The notes below the pieces were generated by a model that saw nothing but the letters and a program-made list of their open reading frames with translations, had not been told where the DNA came from and did no database searches. This document shows, piece by piece, positions 24,143 to 31,884 of a stretch of 64,000 nt of DNA. Each line of letters opens with the position of its first letter. Within the stretch, counting starts at the first letter, position 1. A program made the translations under genes and the position numbers. This DNA comes from Xenophilus aerolatus (lineage in GTDB: Bacteria; Pseudomonadota; Gammaproteobacteria; Burkholderiales; Burkholderiaceae_C): contig QAIB01000009.1 of assembly GCA_030418545.1 (NCBI GenBank), positions 62,001 to 126,000 of the forward strand, given 5' to 3'.

Positions 24143-25081
24143 TCAGCCCTCGACCGCCTTGAGCACGTAGCCGATGCGCGGGAAGTGCACGTGCACCGCG
24201 CCGGTGGCCTCGCTCTCGCGCGCCAGCGTGTAGTGGGTGCGGGTGGCGGCGACCAGCGTGCCGGGCGTTTCCTCCAGCCCGAAGCTCTCGGCGCGAATGG
24301 TCACGGCGCTGCCCAGCGGAATGCCGTGCTCGTCCTGGAAGGTGCTGTCGGTGAGCACGGTCTTGGGCGTTGCCGCCTTGGCTTCGGCGATGGCATCGGC
24401 GGCGGTGATCTTCTCGAAGCTGCCGTGGCCGATGGCCTTCATGCGGTCCATCCAGTCGACCACCGCGGGCGTGAGCTCGAGGATCCCCTTCACCGCATGG
24501 ATGCGAGTGGTGTACCAGAGCGGGTGGTAGGCCGAGAAGTCGGCGATGCAGGGCACTTCGCCCAGCAGGAAGGGCTTGTCGTCCAGCATGTCCGACAGGC
24601 GCCGCAGGTACGACTTGTACGCCGCCGCCGCATCGCCGGGGCGCAGGCGGGCCATGTTGCCGGTGCTCATCTTCGCGCGGTCCTCGCCGAAGGCCTTGGC
24701 GGCCTCGGGCGGCAGCGTGGCGAACAGTTCCGCGGCGCCCTTGGGCTGCAGGTTGTAGGCCATCGCGGCCCAGAAGAGCGAGCTGTCGGCCCACTGCGCG
24801 AGGATGCGCGACAGGCCCTTCTCCGGCTCCGGGTAGAGCGTCGGTTCGGGCTGCAGATGCTCCAGCACGTCGGCGATGAGGGCGGTGTCGCAGTAGATGT
24901 CGGCCCCGAGCTGCAGCACCGGCGTGCGGCGGTAGCCGCCGGTCAGCGCCACCACGTCGGGCTTGGGCATGACGGCCGGGATGATGACCGACTTCCAGGC
25001 CAGCTTCTTGTGGCCCAGCAGAAGGCGCGTCTTCTCGGAAAAGGGCGAGGCGGCATAGTGGTGCAGGATCAGGTCGGGCAT
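24143..25081 (-). CDS. Glutathione S-transferase family protein, long form
   Basis: A 312-residue protein: an N-terminal thioredoxin-like GST domain (LHHYAASPFSEKTRLLL with the usual Ser/Pro region) and a C-terminal helical GST domain to about residue 215, then an extra 95-residue region with predicted beta-strands. The extension is the odd part, as most bacterial GSTs end near 210. ATG at 25081 is preferred over a 13-residue longer start. Substrate unknown. Confidence 0.75.
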   Translation of the reverse strand: MPDLILHHYAASPFSEKTRLLLGHKKLAWKSVIIPAVMPKPDVVALTGGYRRTPVLQLGADIYCDTALIADVLEHLQPEPTLYPEPEKGLSRILAQWADSSLFWAAMAYNLQPKGAAELFATLPPEAAKAFGEDRAKMSTGNMARLRPGDAAAAYKSYLRRLSDMLDDKPFLLGEVPCIADFSAYHPLWYTTRIHAVKGILELTPAVVDWMDRMKAIGHGSFEKITAADAIAEAKAATPKTVLTDSTFQDEHGIPLGSAVTIRAESFGLEETPGTLVAATRTHYTLARESEATGAVHVHFPRIGYVLKAVEG

Positions 25082-25180
25082 GGGGCGTCGGTGTTGGCAG
25101 GAAAGAAGTCGAACCCGCACCCTACCTGCGCGCGGCGCGCTTGTCCAAGCCCGTGCGACAGCCCGCGCGACGCCGGCCTG

Positions 25181-25885
25181 TCAGCCGTAGGCGAGCTTGG
25201 GGTACCAGTCGCTGCCGCGACCGGCGGGCGTGAGGTCGAGGATGTTCCACAGCAGCGTCGGGTCGGGCGCGCCGCGCGGGTCCTGGCCGGGGTCCTGCGT
25301 GCCGCCGAGTTCGGAGGCCCAGAAGTGGCGCACCGTGCCGTCCGGCGCCTTCGTCCACACGTCCAGCGCGGGCCACTCGCTGCCGTCCGGCGCCAGGCCG
25401 CGGTAGTCGCGCGCGAAGTCGTCGCCGACGGTCTGGAAGAAGCGCAGATTCCGCCAGCCGCGCTCGCGCGCGAAGGCCAGCTGGCGCGCCACGGGCGAGC
25501 GCCCCAGCACGGCGAAGGCCACGCGCTGCGAAATGTCGACCACCGGGATGTCCAGGGCCCCGAGGAAGGCGGTGCACATCGGGCAGGGGCGTTCGCGCTG
25601 CGGGCCGTACATCCAGAAGTAGCTCACCAGCGTGTCGTGCCGCCCGAACAGGTCGGCCAGGCCCAGGTCGCGGCCCTGCTCGTCGAGGAAGCGGTAATCC
25701 TGCCCCGGCTCCCCGCCCGGCGGCAAGGCGCGGCGCATGGCGGCCACGCGCTCGATGCGGCGGCGCAGCTCGATCTCTTCGGCCAGCAGCGCCACGCGGG
25801 CCGCGCGGTAGGCGGGGCTGTCGTTGGGGTACGGCCGGGCGGCTTCGGCGGCCAGCGTGGCAGCGTCTTTCAGGGGTTCGGTCAT
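25181..25885 (-). CDS. DUF899 thioredoxin-like protein
   Basis: A 234-residue protein of the DUF899 family. It has a thioredoxin-like fold with a CPMC motif (ERPCPMCTAFL) and the RYRFLDEQG-type and VSYFWMYGP segments typical of the family. Its reaction is unknown; some members are annotated as dithiol-disulfide isomerases or are near stress genes. GGAG lies about nine bases before the ATG. A perfect 7-base palindrome about 140 bases upstream may regulate it. Confidence 0.8.
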   Translation of the reverse strand: MTEPLKDAATLAAEAARPYPNDSPAYRAARVALLAEEIELRRRIERVAAMRRALPPGGEPGQDYRFLDEQGRDLGLADLFGRHDTLVSYFWMYGPQRERPCPMCTAFLGALDIPVVDISQRVAFAVLGRSPVARQLAFARERGWRNLRFFQTVGDDFARDYRGLAPDGSEWPALDVWTKAPDGTVRHFWASELGGTQDPGQDPRGAPDPTLLWNILDLTPAGRGSDWYPKLAYG

Positions 25886-26023
25886 GGGCGTCTCCGTCGG
25901 ATGAGCGGAGCATGCTGACGGGCCGACAGCCGCAGGACAAGGGCTCGGACACCTGTCCACATCGGCGTGGCGGCAAAGTGCAATCGGGCTGCAGCGCCCG
26001 CCAGCCGGGCGTTGTGGCCCAAC

Positions 26024-26041
26024 TCGTCACAAACGTGACGA
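26024..26041. promoter_or_regulatory. Perfect short palindrome upstream of DUF899 gene
   Basis: TCGTCAC-AAAC-GTGACGA: seven-base perfect arms around a four-base spacer, in the 193-base gap between the AidB-like gene end and the DUF899 gene start. The size and symmetry are operator-like. No regulator gene of known specificity is adjacent, and a weak hairpin is the alternative. Confidence 0.4.
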
Positions 26042-26078
26042 TCTCGCCCGGCAGCGCGATGGGCGCTCGCGCCCGACG

Positions 26079-27734
26079 TCAGGCGACGGGCATGGCCCGC
26101 TGCACGATGGCGTCGAAGTCCACGCCGGCGCCCAGCGTGCCGAAGGCGTGGCCCCAATCGCCGCCCAGGCGAGAGGCGCAAAACGCTGCATGCACGGCCG
26201 CCGGCGCGGTCTGCACCAGCAGCGCGGCCTGCACCGCCAGCGCCACGTCCTGGGCGAGCCGGCGTGCCTCCATCTCGGTGGCCATGGCCTCGACCCGCGC
26301 AGGCAGCGCATCCACCAGGCGATCCAGCGCCGCATGCTGGCCGCGCGCGGGCGCCAGCTCCTGCGCCAGCGCCGCGGCCGCATCGCCCTTGCGCAGGCCG
26401 CGCAGCAGGTCGAGCGCCATGATGTTGCCGGCGCCTTCCCAGATGGAATTGAGCGGCATCTCGCGGTAGACGCGGGCCATCACGCCCTCGCCACCCTCCT
26501 CCACATAGCCGTTGCCGCCCAGGCACTCCATCGCCTCCTGCGCCAGGTGGCTGCCGCGCTTGCAGATCCAGAACTTGGCGACCGGCGTGAGCAGACGGGC
26601 CATCAGCCGTTCGTGCGCGTTGTCCTGCCGGTCGAAGGCACGCGCCAGGCGGATCGCGAGCGCGGTCGCCGCCTCGCTCTCCAGCGCGATGTCGGCCAGC
26701 ACGTTCTTCATCAGCGGCTGGTCGATCAGCAGCTTGCCGAAGGCGCTGCGCTGCGCCGTGTGGTTCAGCGCCAGCGCCAACGCCTGGCGCATGAGGCCGC
26801 TGGTGCCGAGCGCGCAGTCGAGCCGCGTCATGGTGCCCATCTCGAGGATCTGCGGCACGCCGCGGCCCTCCTCGCCCACCAGCCAGGCGCTGGCACCGTG
26901 GAACTCGACCTCGGAGCTCGCGTTGGCCTTGTTGCCCAGCTTGTCCTTCAGGCGCTGGATGCGGATGGCGTTGAGCGTGCCGTCGGGCAACACCCGTGGG
27001 AGGAAGAAGCATGTGAGGCCTGCCGGCGCCTGCGCCAGCACCAGGAAGGCATCGCACATCGGTGCCGAGAAGAACCACTTGTGGCCGGTGAGGGCGTAGC
27101 GCTCGCCCCAGGCATCGCTGCCGTCGCGCACCGCCTGCGTGGTGTTCGCACGCACGTCGGAGCCGCCCTGCTTCTCGGTCATGCCCATGCCCATGGTGAC
27201 GCCCGGCTTGTCGCGGTAGACCGTGAGCCGCGGGTCGTAAACGCGGCTTTGCAGCAGCGGCGCCCATTCGCCGTACACGGCCGCGTTGCCGCGCAGCCCG
27301 GGCGTGACCGCATAGGTCATCGAGATCGGGCACAGGATCGAGGGCTCGAGTTCCGTGAAGAGCATGAAGCCTGCCGCGCGTTGTACGTGCGGCGACGCGC
27401 CCTCGCCGGCCCACGGCAGGCCATGCAGGCCCGCGCCCACCGCAGCCGACATCAGCGCGTGATAACTCGGGTGGAATTCCACCTGGTCGATGCGGCGGCC
27501 GAAGCGGTCGTGCGTGTGCAGCTCGGGCGTGTGGACGTTGGCCAGGCGCGCGTGGGCCTGCATGTCGGCCGTGCCCAGAGCCGCGCCCAGCGTGTGCAGC
27601 GGCGCGGTGTCCAGCTGCGGGGCATTGAAGCGCAACGCATCGCGCAGCGCATGGTTCGTGTCGAAGAGGTTGTAGCCGGCCAGCGGGGCGGGCTGGTTGA
27701 AGACTTCGTGGGTCGTGATGTTCGGGGTGCTCAT
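26079..27734 (-). CDS. AidB-like acyl-CoA dehydrogenase
   Basis: A 551-residue flavoprotein of the AidB branch of acyl-CoA dehydrogenases, with the AidB start (VFNQPAPLAGYNLFDTN) and the FAD/substrate segments MGMTEKQGGSDVRANTT, GHKWFFSAP and IWEGAGNIMALDLLRG. AidB in E. coli belongs to the Ada alkylation response, binds DNA, and has weak dehydrogenase activity; here an alkyltransferase gene (ogt) is 16 kb away, so no direct link is shown. Start at 27734 follows a GGAG-type site and is favoured over 27806. Confidence 0.85.
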   Translation of the reverse strand: MSTPNITTHEVFNQPAPLAGYNLFDTNHALRDALRFNAPQLDTAPLHTLGAALGTADMQAHARLANVHTPELHTHDRFGRRIDQVEFHPSYHALMSAAVGAGLHGLPWAGEGASPHVQRAAGFMLFTELEPSILCPISMTYAVTPGLRGNAAVYGEWAPLLQSRVYDPRLTVYRDKPGVTMGMGMTEKQGGSDVRANTTQAVRDGSDAWGERYALTGHKWFFSAPMCDAFLVLAQAPAGLTCFFLPRVLPDGTLNAIRIQRLKDKLGNKANASSEVEFHGASAWLVGEEGRGVPQILEMGTMTRLDCALGTSGLMRQALALALNHTAQRSAFGKLLIDQPLMKNVLADIALESEAATALAIRLARAFDRQDNAHERLMARLLTPVAKFWICKRGSHLAQEAMECLGGNGYVEEGGEGVMARVYREMPLNSIWEGAGNIMALDLLRGLRKGDAAAALAQELAPARGQHAALDRLVDALPARVEAMATEMEARRLAQDVALAVQAALLVQTAPAAVHAAFCASRLGGDWGHAFGTLGAGVDFDAIVQRAMPVA

Positions 27735-27930
27735 GGTTTCATGTCTCCGGTCAAGGCGGGCCAATGACCATTGTGCGAGAGTCGTGCCCACCCATGGGGC
27801 GTTCATCGGACCTTCAGCGGCGAAGGCGATGCTGCAGCCCTTCCCGAAACCGCACGATCACGAGTTCCCGCGCCATGCACCTGCCCACCTCTCCCGTCCT
27901 TCCCCGCACGCGTTCGACGCAGCGCCCGGC

Positions 27931-28419
27931 ATGAAGACCCGCACGGGCTACAGCGGTCTGCAGATCCTGCTGCACTGGGCGACCGCCGTGCTGGTGGTCT
28001 TCAACTGGTTCTACAGCGACGGCATGGGGCGGGCCCTGCGCGCGCACCTGGGTGACGCGGCGTCGAGCCGCCCGCCGTCCATGAATCCCGACATCCACGT
28101 CTGGACCGGGGTGGTCGTGCTGGGACTGGTGCTGTTGCGACTGGCGTTGCGCGCCGTGCAGGGCACGCCGCGTGCCGTGAGCGACGGCTGGGTGGGCCGC
28201 GCCGCCGTCTGGGGGCATCGCCTGCTCTACGTCCTGCTGCTGGCGACGCCGCTCCTGGGCATTGCGGCCTGGTTCGGCGGCGTGAAGGCACTGGGCGACC
28301 CGCACGAACTCGCGGCCGACGCCTTGCTGTGGGTGGCCGGCGCGCACGCCATCGTGGCCCTGTGGCATCACCATGTTCTGCACGACCGGGTGCTGCTGCG
28401 GATGGTGCGGCCCGAATGA
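27931..28419 (+). CDS. Cytochrome b561-type membrane haem protein
   Basis: A 162-residue four-helix membrane protein of the bacterial cytochrome b561 family. Helix-borne His residues, candidate haem ligands, are in LLHWATAV, DIHVWTGV, WGHRLLY and the C-terminal WHHHVLH. Such proteins (CybB-like) pass electrons between quinol and superoxide or a partner. ATG at 27931 is the first good start; the stop overlaps the ATG of the VIT gene (ATGA). Divergent from the AidB-like gene. Confidence 0.85.
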   Translation: MKTRTGYSGLQILLHWATAVLVVFNWFYSDGMGRALRAHLGDAASSRPPSMNPDIHVWTGVVVLGLVLLRLALRAVQGTPRAVSDGWVGRAAVWGHRLLYVLLLATPLLGIAAWFGGVKALGDPHELAADALLWVAGAHAIVALWHHHVLHDRVLLRMVRPE

Positions 28420-29180
28420 GCCCTCCCGTCGTCACCCACCCGCGCTCGGCGGGCATCGACCTGCAGGCCGAGCAGGCCGTGAGTTCCGACCGCCTGAACT
28501 GGCTGCGTGCCGGCGTGCTGGGCGCCAACGACGGCATCGTCTCCACCGCGGGCCTGGTGGTCGGTGTGGCCGGCGCGACGCCCGATTTCAAGGCCCTGCT
28601 CACGGCCTGCGTGGCCGGTCTGGTGGCGGGCGCGCTGTCGATGGCGGTCGGCGAATACGTGTCGGTGAGTGCACAGCGCGACACCGAGCTGGCGGCAGTG
28701 CGCAGCGAGAGCGCCGCGCTCGACGCGATGCCGGAACCCGAATTGCGCGAGCTGGAAGACCTGCTGAAGTCCAAGGGGCTGAGCAGCGCCACGGCGCACC
28801 AGGCCGCGATCGAACTCACCCGGCACAACGCGCTGGCGGCGCATGCCGAGATCGAGCTCGGCATCGAGCTGGGCCGCTACACCAACCCCTGGAGCGCTGC
28901 CGCCGCCTCGGCGCTGGCCTTCTCGCTGGGTGCGCTGGTGCCCGCGCTGGCGGTGCTGCTCGCGCCGCTGTCGGCCGCGGTGCCCGTCACGGTGGTCGCC
29001 GTGGTGCTTGCGCTCGTGGGCACCGGCCTCGCCTCGGCGCGGCTGGGCGGTGCACCGCCCTGGCGGGCCGTGCTGCGCAACGTGGCCGGCGGCCTGCTGG
29101 CGATGGGCGCGACCTACGGCATCGGCCGCGCGCTGGGCGCGCAGCTCTGCGCCGCGCGGCGCGCGATCAGATCAGCTTGA
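28416..29180 (+). CDS. VIT1/CCC1-family iron or manganese transporter
   Basis: A 254-residue membrane transporter of the VIT family, starting with the conserved WLRAGVLGANDGIVSTAGLV and AVGEYVSVSAQRDTEL segments (Glu and Asp in these helices bind the metal in relatives), with a soluble cytoplasmic helical region in the middle and three or so helices at the C-terminus. Predicted export or storage of Fe2+ or Mn2+. It is translationally coupled to the b561 gene, and its 3' end overlaps the convergent MDR gene by 14 bases. Confidence 0.85.
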   Translation: MSPPVVTHPRSAGIDLQAEQAVSSDRLNWLRAGVLGANDGIVSTAGLVVGVAGATPDFKALLTACVAGLVAGALSMAVGEYVSVSAQRDTELAAVRSESAALDAMPEPELRELEDLLKSKGLSSATAHQAAIELTRHNALAAHAEIELGIELGRYTNPWSAAAASALAFSLGALVPALAVLLAPLSAAVPVTVVAVVLALVGTGLASARLGGAPPWRAVLRNVAGGLLAMGATYGIGRALGAQLCAARRAIRSA

Positions 29181-30183
29181 CCAGCTGCTTGCCGAAGTTC
29201 CTGCCCTTGAGCAGGCCCAGGAAGGCCTCGGGCGCGGCCTCGAGGCCCTGGGCGATCGACTCGCGCGGCTTGAGCTTGCCGGTGGCGACCAGGGTGCCCA
29301 GTTCCTTGAGCGCCTCGGGCCAGACTTCCATGTGCTCGCTGACGATGAAGCCTTCGACCTTCAGCCGGCTGATGAGGATCAGCGAGGGGTTCGCCAGCGG
29401 CAGCGGCTGGCCGTCGTAGCCGGCGATCATGCCGCACAGGGCGATGCGCCCGAAGGCGTTCATGCGCGAGAGCACGGCGTCGAAGATGTACCCGCCGACG
29501 TTCTCGAAGTAGCCGTCGATGCCCTTCGGGCAGGCTTCCTTCAGGGCGGCGCTCATGCTCTTGGCGTCGGCGTGCTGGCGGTAGTCGATGCAGGCGTCGA
29601 AGCCGAGCTCGTCGGTGACGTACTTGCACTTGTCTGGGCCCCCGGCAATGCCCACCACGCGGCAGCCGCGCGCCATGGCCAGCGCACCGAAGGCGCTGCC
29701 GACCGCGCCCGAGGCCGCGGTGATGACGACGGTGTCGCCTTCCTTCGGCGCAATGATCTTCACCAGGCCGTACCAGGCCGTGACGCCGGGCATGCCCACG
29801 GCGCCGAGGTAGTGCGACAGCGGCACGTGCGTGGTGTCGACCTTGCGCAGCGCGCCGGGCTGCGTGGCGTCGACCACCGAGTATTCCTGCCAGCCGCCGA
29901 AACCGACCACCTTGTCACCCACGGCGTACTTCTCGTTCCTGCTCTCGACGACCTCGCCCACCGTGCCGCCCTGGAAGACCTGGTTCAGCGGCTGCGGCTG
30001 CGCGTAGCTCTTGGACTCGTTCATGCGGCCGCGCATGTAGGGGTCCAGGCTCATGTAGTGGTGGCGCACCAGCACCTGGCCGTCGGCCAGCGGCGGCGTC
30101 TCGCCGGTCACGAGCTTGAAGTTGGACAGCTGGGCCTCGCCCTCGGGGCGGCTGGCCAGGTGGATCTGCTTGTTGGCGGGCAT
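29167..30183 (-). CDS. MDR-family NADP-dependent alkenal/one oxidoreductase
   Basis: A 338-residue zinc-free medium-chain reductase (the leukotriene B4 12-hydroxydehydrogenase/CurA-like group), with LDPYMRGRM near the N-terminus, GTVGEVVES and the Rossmann segment ITAASGAVGSAFGALAMA, then GIAGGPDKCKYVTDELGFD. It reduces alpha,beta-unsaturated carbonyls with NADPH. GGAG precedes the ATG. It is the last gene of the minus-strand run, separated from the thioesterase by a dispersed repeat copy. Confidence 0.9.
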   Translation of the reverse strand: MPANKQIHLASRPEGEAQLSNFKLVTGETPPLADGQVLVRHHYMSLDPYMRGRMNESKSYAQPQPLNQVFQGGTVGEVVESRNEKYAVGDKVVGFGGWQEYSVVDATQPGALRKVDTTHVPLSHYLGAVGMPGVTAWYGLVKIIAPKEGDTVVITAASGAVGSAFGALAMARGCRVVGIAGGPDKCKYVTDELGFDACIDYRQHADAKSMSAALKEACPKGIDGYFENVGGYIFDAVLSRMNAFGRIALCGMIAGYDGQPLPLANPSLILISRLKVEGFIVSEHMEVWPEALKELGTLVATGKLKPRESIAQGLEAAPEAFLGLLKGRNFGKQLVKLI

Positions 30184-30198
30184 GGAAAACTCCGGATA

Positions 30199-30262
30199 GC
30201 TATGGTTCGATAGCTGCTCGCGCCCGGCTGGCGGGCGCTGCAGGCCGATTTGCTTAAAAAAT
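30199..30262 (+). repeat. Dispersed Comamonadaceae-type repeat, copy 3
   Basis: A well-preserved copy: GCTAT-N6-GATAGC, TGCTCGCGCCCG, then GCGGGCGC, CAGGCCGATTT and an A-rich end. It fills the gap between the MDR and thioesterase genes and abuts the TGA of the thioesterase. The inner GC stem could act as a hairpin on either strand. Confidence 0.9.
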
Positions 30263-30696
30263 CAGTCGGTTGAGACCGGCTTGAGGTCGTGAATGGTCCT
30301 GCCGTCAACCGGCAGCCGCTTGACGTACTTGAAGGTGCCGGTCGCGTGCGTGCAGGCGCGGCCCTCGGCGTCGTAGATGGTCGCCTCGGTGAAGGCCATG
30401 GTCGCCGTGCGGTGCATCAGGCGGCCCTTGCCCACCAGCGGCCCCTTGGCGGGCTGCATGAAGCTGGTCTTCATCTCGATCGTGACCACGCCCATCTCGG
30501 GCTGCACGCTGCGCGCCGCCGCGGCCATGGTCACATCCATCAGCGTCATGCAGGCCCCGCCGTGGGTGACGAAGAAGCTGTTCAAGTGCTCTGGCTGCGC
30601 CGTGTAGTGCAGCTCCGACTCACCGCCCTCGAAACGCTCCAGGGTGAAGCCGAGGTGCGTGACGAAGGGGATCTCGACGCCGAAGGAAATGCTCAT
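30262..30696 (-). CDS. PaaI-type hotdog thioesterase
   Basis: A 144-residue single-domain hotdog protein. Key family residues are in LNSFFVTHGGACMTLMDVTMAAAARS, where the HGGxxxxLxD motif holds the catalytic Asp. It probably hydrolyses acyl-CoA thioesters. It precedes the MDR gene and follows an SDR and acyl-CoA dehydrogenase on the same strand, which supports a role in clearing acyl-CoA in this locus. Confidence 0.85.
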   Translation of the reverse strand: MSISFGVEIPFVTHLGFTLERFEGGESELHYTAQPEHLNSFFVTHGGACMTLMDVTMAAAARSVQPEMGVVTIEMKTSFMQPAKGPLVGKGRLMHRTATMAFTEATIYDAEGRACTHATGTFKYVKRLPVDGRTIHDLKPVSTD

Positions 30697-30716
30697 GAAA
30701 AGTCCTCAACCTCCGT

Positions 30717-30815
30717 CCGCGAAGGGCGCGAAGGTCTCGCGAAGAGCGCGAAAGGAATCAGAGAACATTCATGAATTCCTTTTGCGACCTTCGCGGACCC
30801 TTCGCGTCCTTCGCG
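30717..30815. repeat. Long inverted repeat with CGCGAAGG units
   Basis: Two arms of about 44 bases (30717-30760 and 30772-30815) built of repeated CGCGAAGG units with an AAAGGAAT end, around an 11-base loop. They can form one long, strong hairpin in the 134-base gap between the SDR and thioesterase genes. The sequence pattern of CGCGAAGG units is found as an interspersed repeat in related bacteria (from memory). It may stabilise RNA or attenuate read-through. Confidence 0.8.
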
Positions 30816-30830
30816 TATGGATGTCCGATT

Positions 30831-31628
30831 TCAGGCCGCCCCGAGCACCACGCTCACCCCGCCGTCCACCGCCAGCCACTGGCCGGTGATGTGCTTGCCG
30901 GCGTCGCTGGCGTACAGCAGCGTGATGCCCTTGAGGTCTTCCTCGTCGCCCAGGCGGCGCAGGGGCGCGGCGGCGGCCATCTTGCCTTCGCCGAGCTGGT
31001 CGATCAGGCCCGAGGCCATCTTGGTGCGGAAGAACCCCGGGCAGATGGCGTTGACGTTGATGCCGTACTTGCCCCACTCGGCGGCGAGCGTCTGGGTGAA
31101 GCCGATCACCGCGGTCTTGGAGGTGTTGTAGGCCAGGGTCTTCATGTCCGGCGGATTGCCGTTCAGGCCCGCGATGGACGCGATGTTGATGATGCGCCCG
31201 GCCTTCTTCGGGATCATGTAGCGGTTGGCCACCTGCTGCGCGAGGATGAAGTACCCGCGCACGTTGAGGTTCATCACCTTGTCCCACGCGGCCACGGGGT
31301 GCTCCTCGGCCGCGGCGCCCCAGCTCGCGCCGGCGTTGTTGACCAGGATGTCGATGGCGCCCATGCGCTCCAGCGTCTCGTCGGCCAGGCGGCGCGTGTC
31401 CTCTTCCTTGCTGCAGTCGGCAGCGATCCAGCGCGCGTCGATGCCGGCGGCCTGCAGCTCGGCGGCAGCCTGTTCCAGGTCGTCGGCCTTGCGCGAGCTG
31501 AGCATGATCTTCGCGCCGGCCTCGCCCAGCGCGTGGGCCATCTGCAGGCCCAGGCCGCGCGAGCCGCCGGTGACGAGGGCGACCTTGCCGCTCAGGTCGA
31601 AGAGTTTCTGGGTGGTGCGTGGGGTCAT
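30831..31628 (-). CDS. Short-chain dehydrogenase/reductase, FabG-like
   Basis: A 265-residue classical SDR: TGGSRGLG cofactor loop, NNAG, catalytic Ser in NIASIAG, Tyr-x3-Lys in YNTSKTA, and the C-terminal QWLAVDGGV. The Arg/Ser after beta-2 (LSSRKADDL) indicates NADP(H) preference. Position among acyl-CoA genes suggests a 3-hydroxyacyl or similar substrate, but that is context only. Between this gene and the thioesterase lies the long inverted repeat. Confidence 0.88.
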   Translation of the reverse strand: MTPRTTQKLFDLSGKVALVTGGSRGLGLQMAHALGEAGAKIMLSSRKADDLEQAAAELQAAGIDARWIAADCSKEEDTRRLADETLERMGAIDILVNNAGASWGAAAEEHPVAAWDKVMNLNVRGYFILAQQVANRYMIPKKAGRIINIASIAGLNGNPPDMKTLAYNTSKTAVIGFTQTLAAEWGKYGINVNAICPGFFRTKMASGLIDQLGEGKMAAAAPLRRLGDEEDLKGITLLYASDAGKHITGQWLAVDGGVSVVLGAA

Positions 31629-31662
31629 GGTGTCTCCTTGATCAAGCGGGATGCGATGCGGC

Positions 31663-31884
31663 TCAGGGTTTCATGCGCGAACGCACGTAGATCAGCACGA
31701 CGCCGATGGCGGCAGCCACGCCGCCCGGCACGGCGATGGCCCAGCCCGTGGCCGAGTCGCTGCGGGCCGTGGCGATGCCCAGCACCATCGTCAGCAGGCC
31801 GCCGTAGATCAGCACCCAGGTGAGGTTCTCGATCCAGTGGCGCTTCTTCTTCGAGGCCGTCGGGACCGGAATGGGCTCGGTCAT
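31663..31884 (-). CDS. Small two-helix membrane protein coupled to acyl-CoA dehydrogenase
   Basis: A 73-residue protein with a basic N-terminus (PTASKKKRHWIE) and two predicted membrane helices (NLTWVLIYGGLLTMVLGIAT and a C-terminal WAIAVPGGVAAAIGVVLIYV), ending in a short basic tail. No family is recognised. Its ATG overlaps the stop of the acyl-CoA dehydrogenase (TGATG), so expression is tied to that enzyme. It could anchor the dehydrogenase or its electron acceptor to the membrane; this is inference. Confidence 0.7.
   Translation of the reverse strand: MTEPIPVPTASKKKRHWIENLTWVLIYGGLLTMVLGIATARSDSATGWAIAVPGGVAAAIGVVLIYVRSRMKP

Noticed and set aside
26079-27734. Linking this AidB-like gene with ogt as an Ada regulon
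   Set aside because: The genes are 16 kb apart with no shared operator visible.
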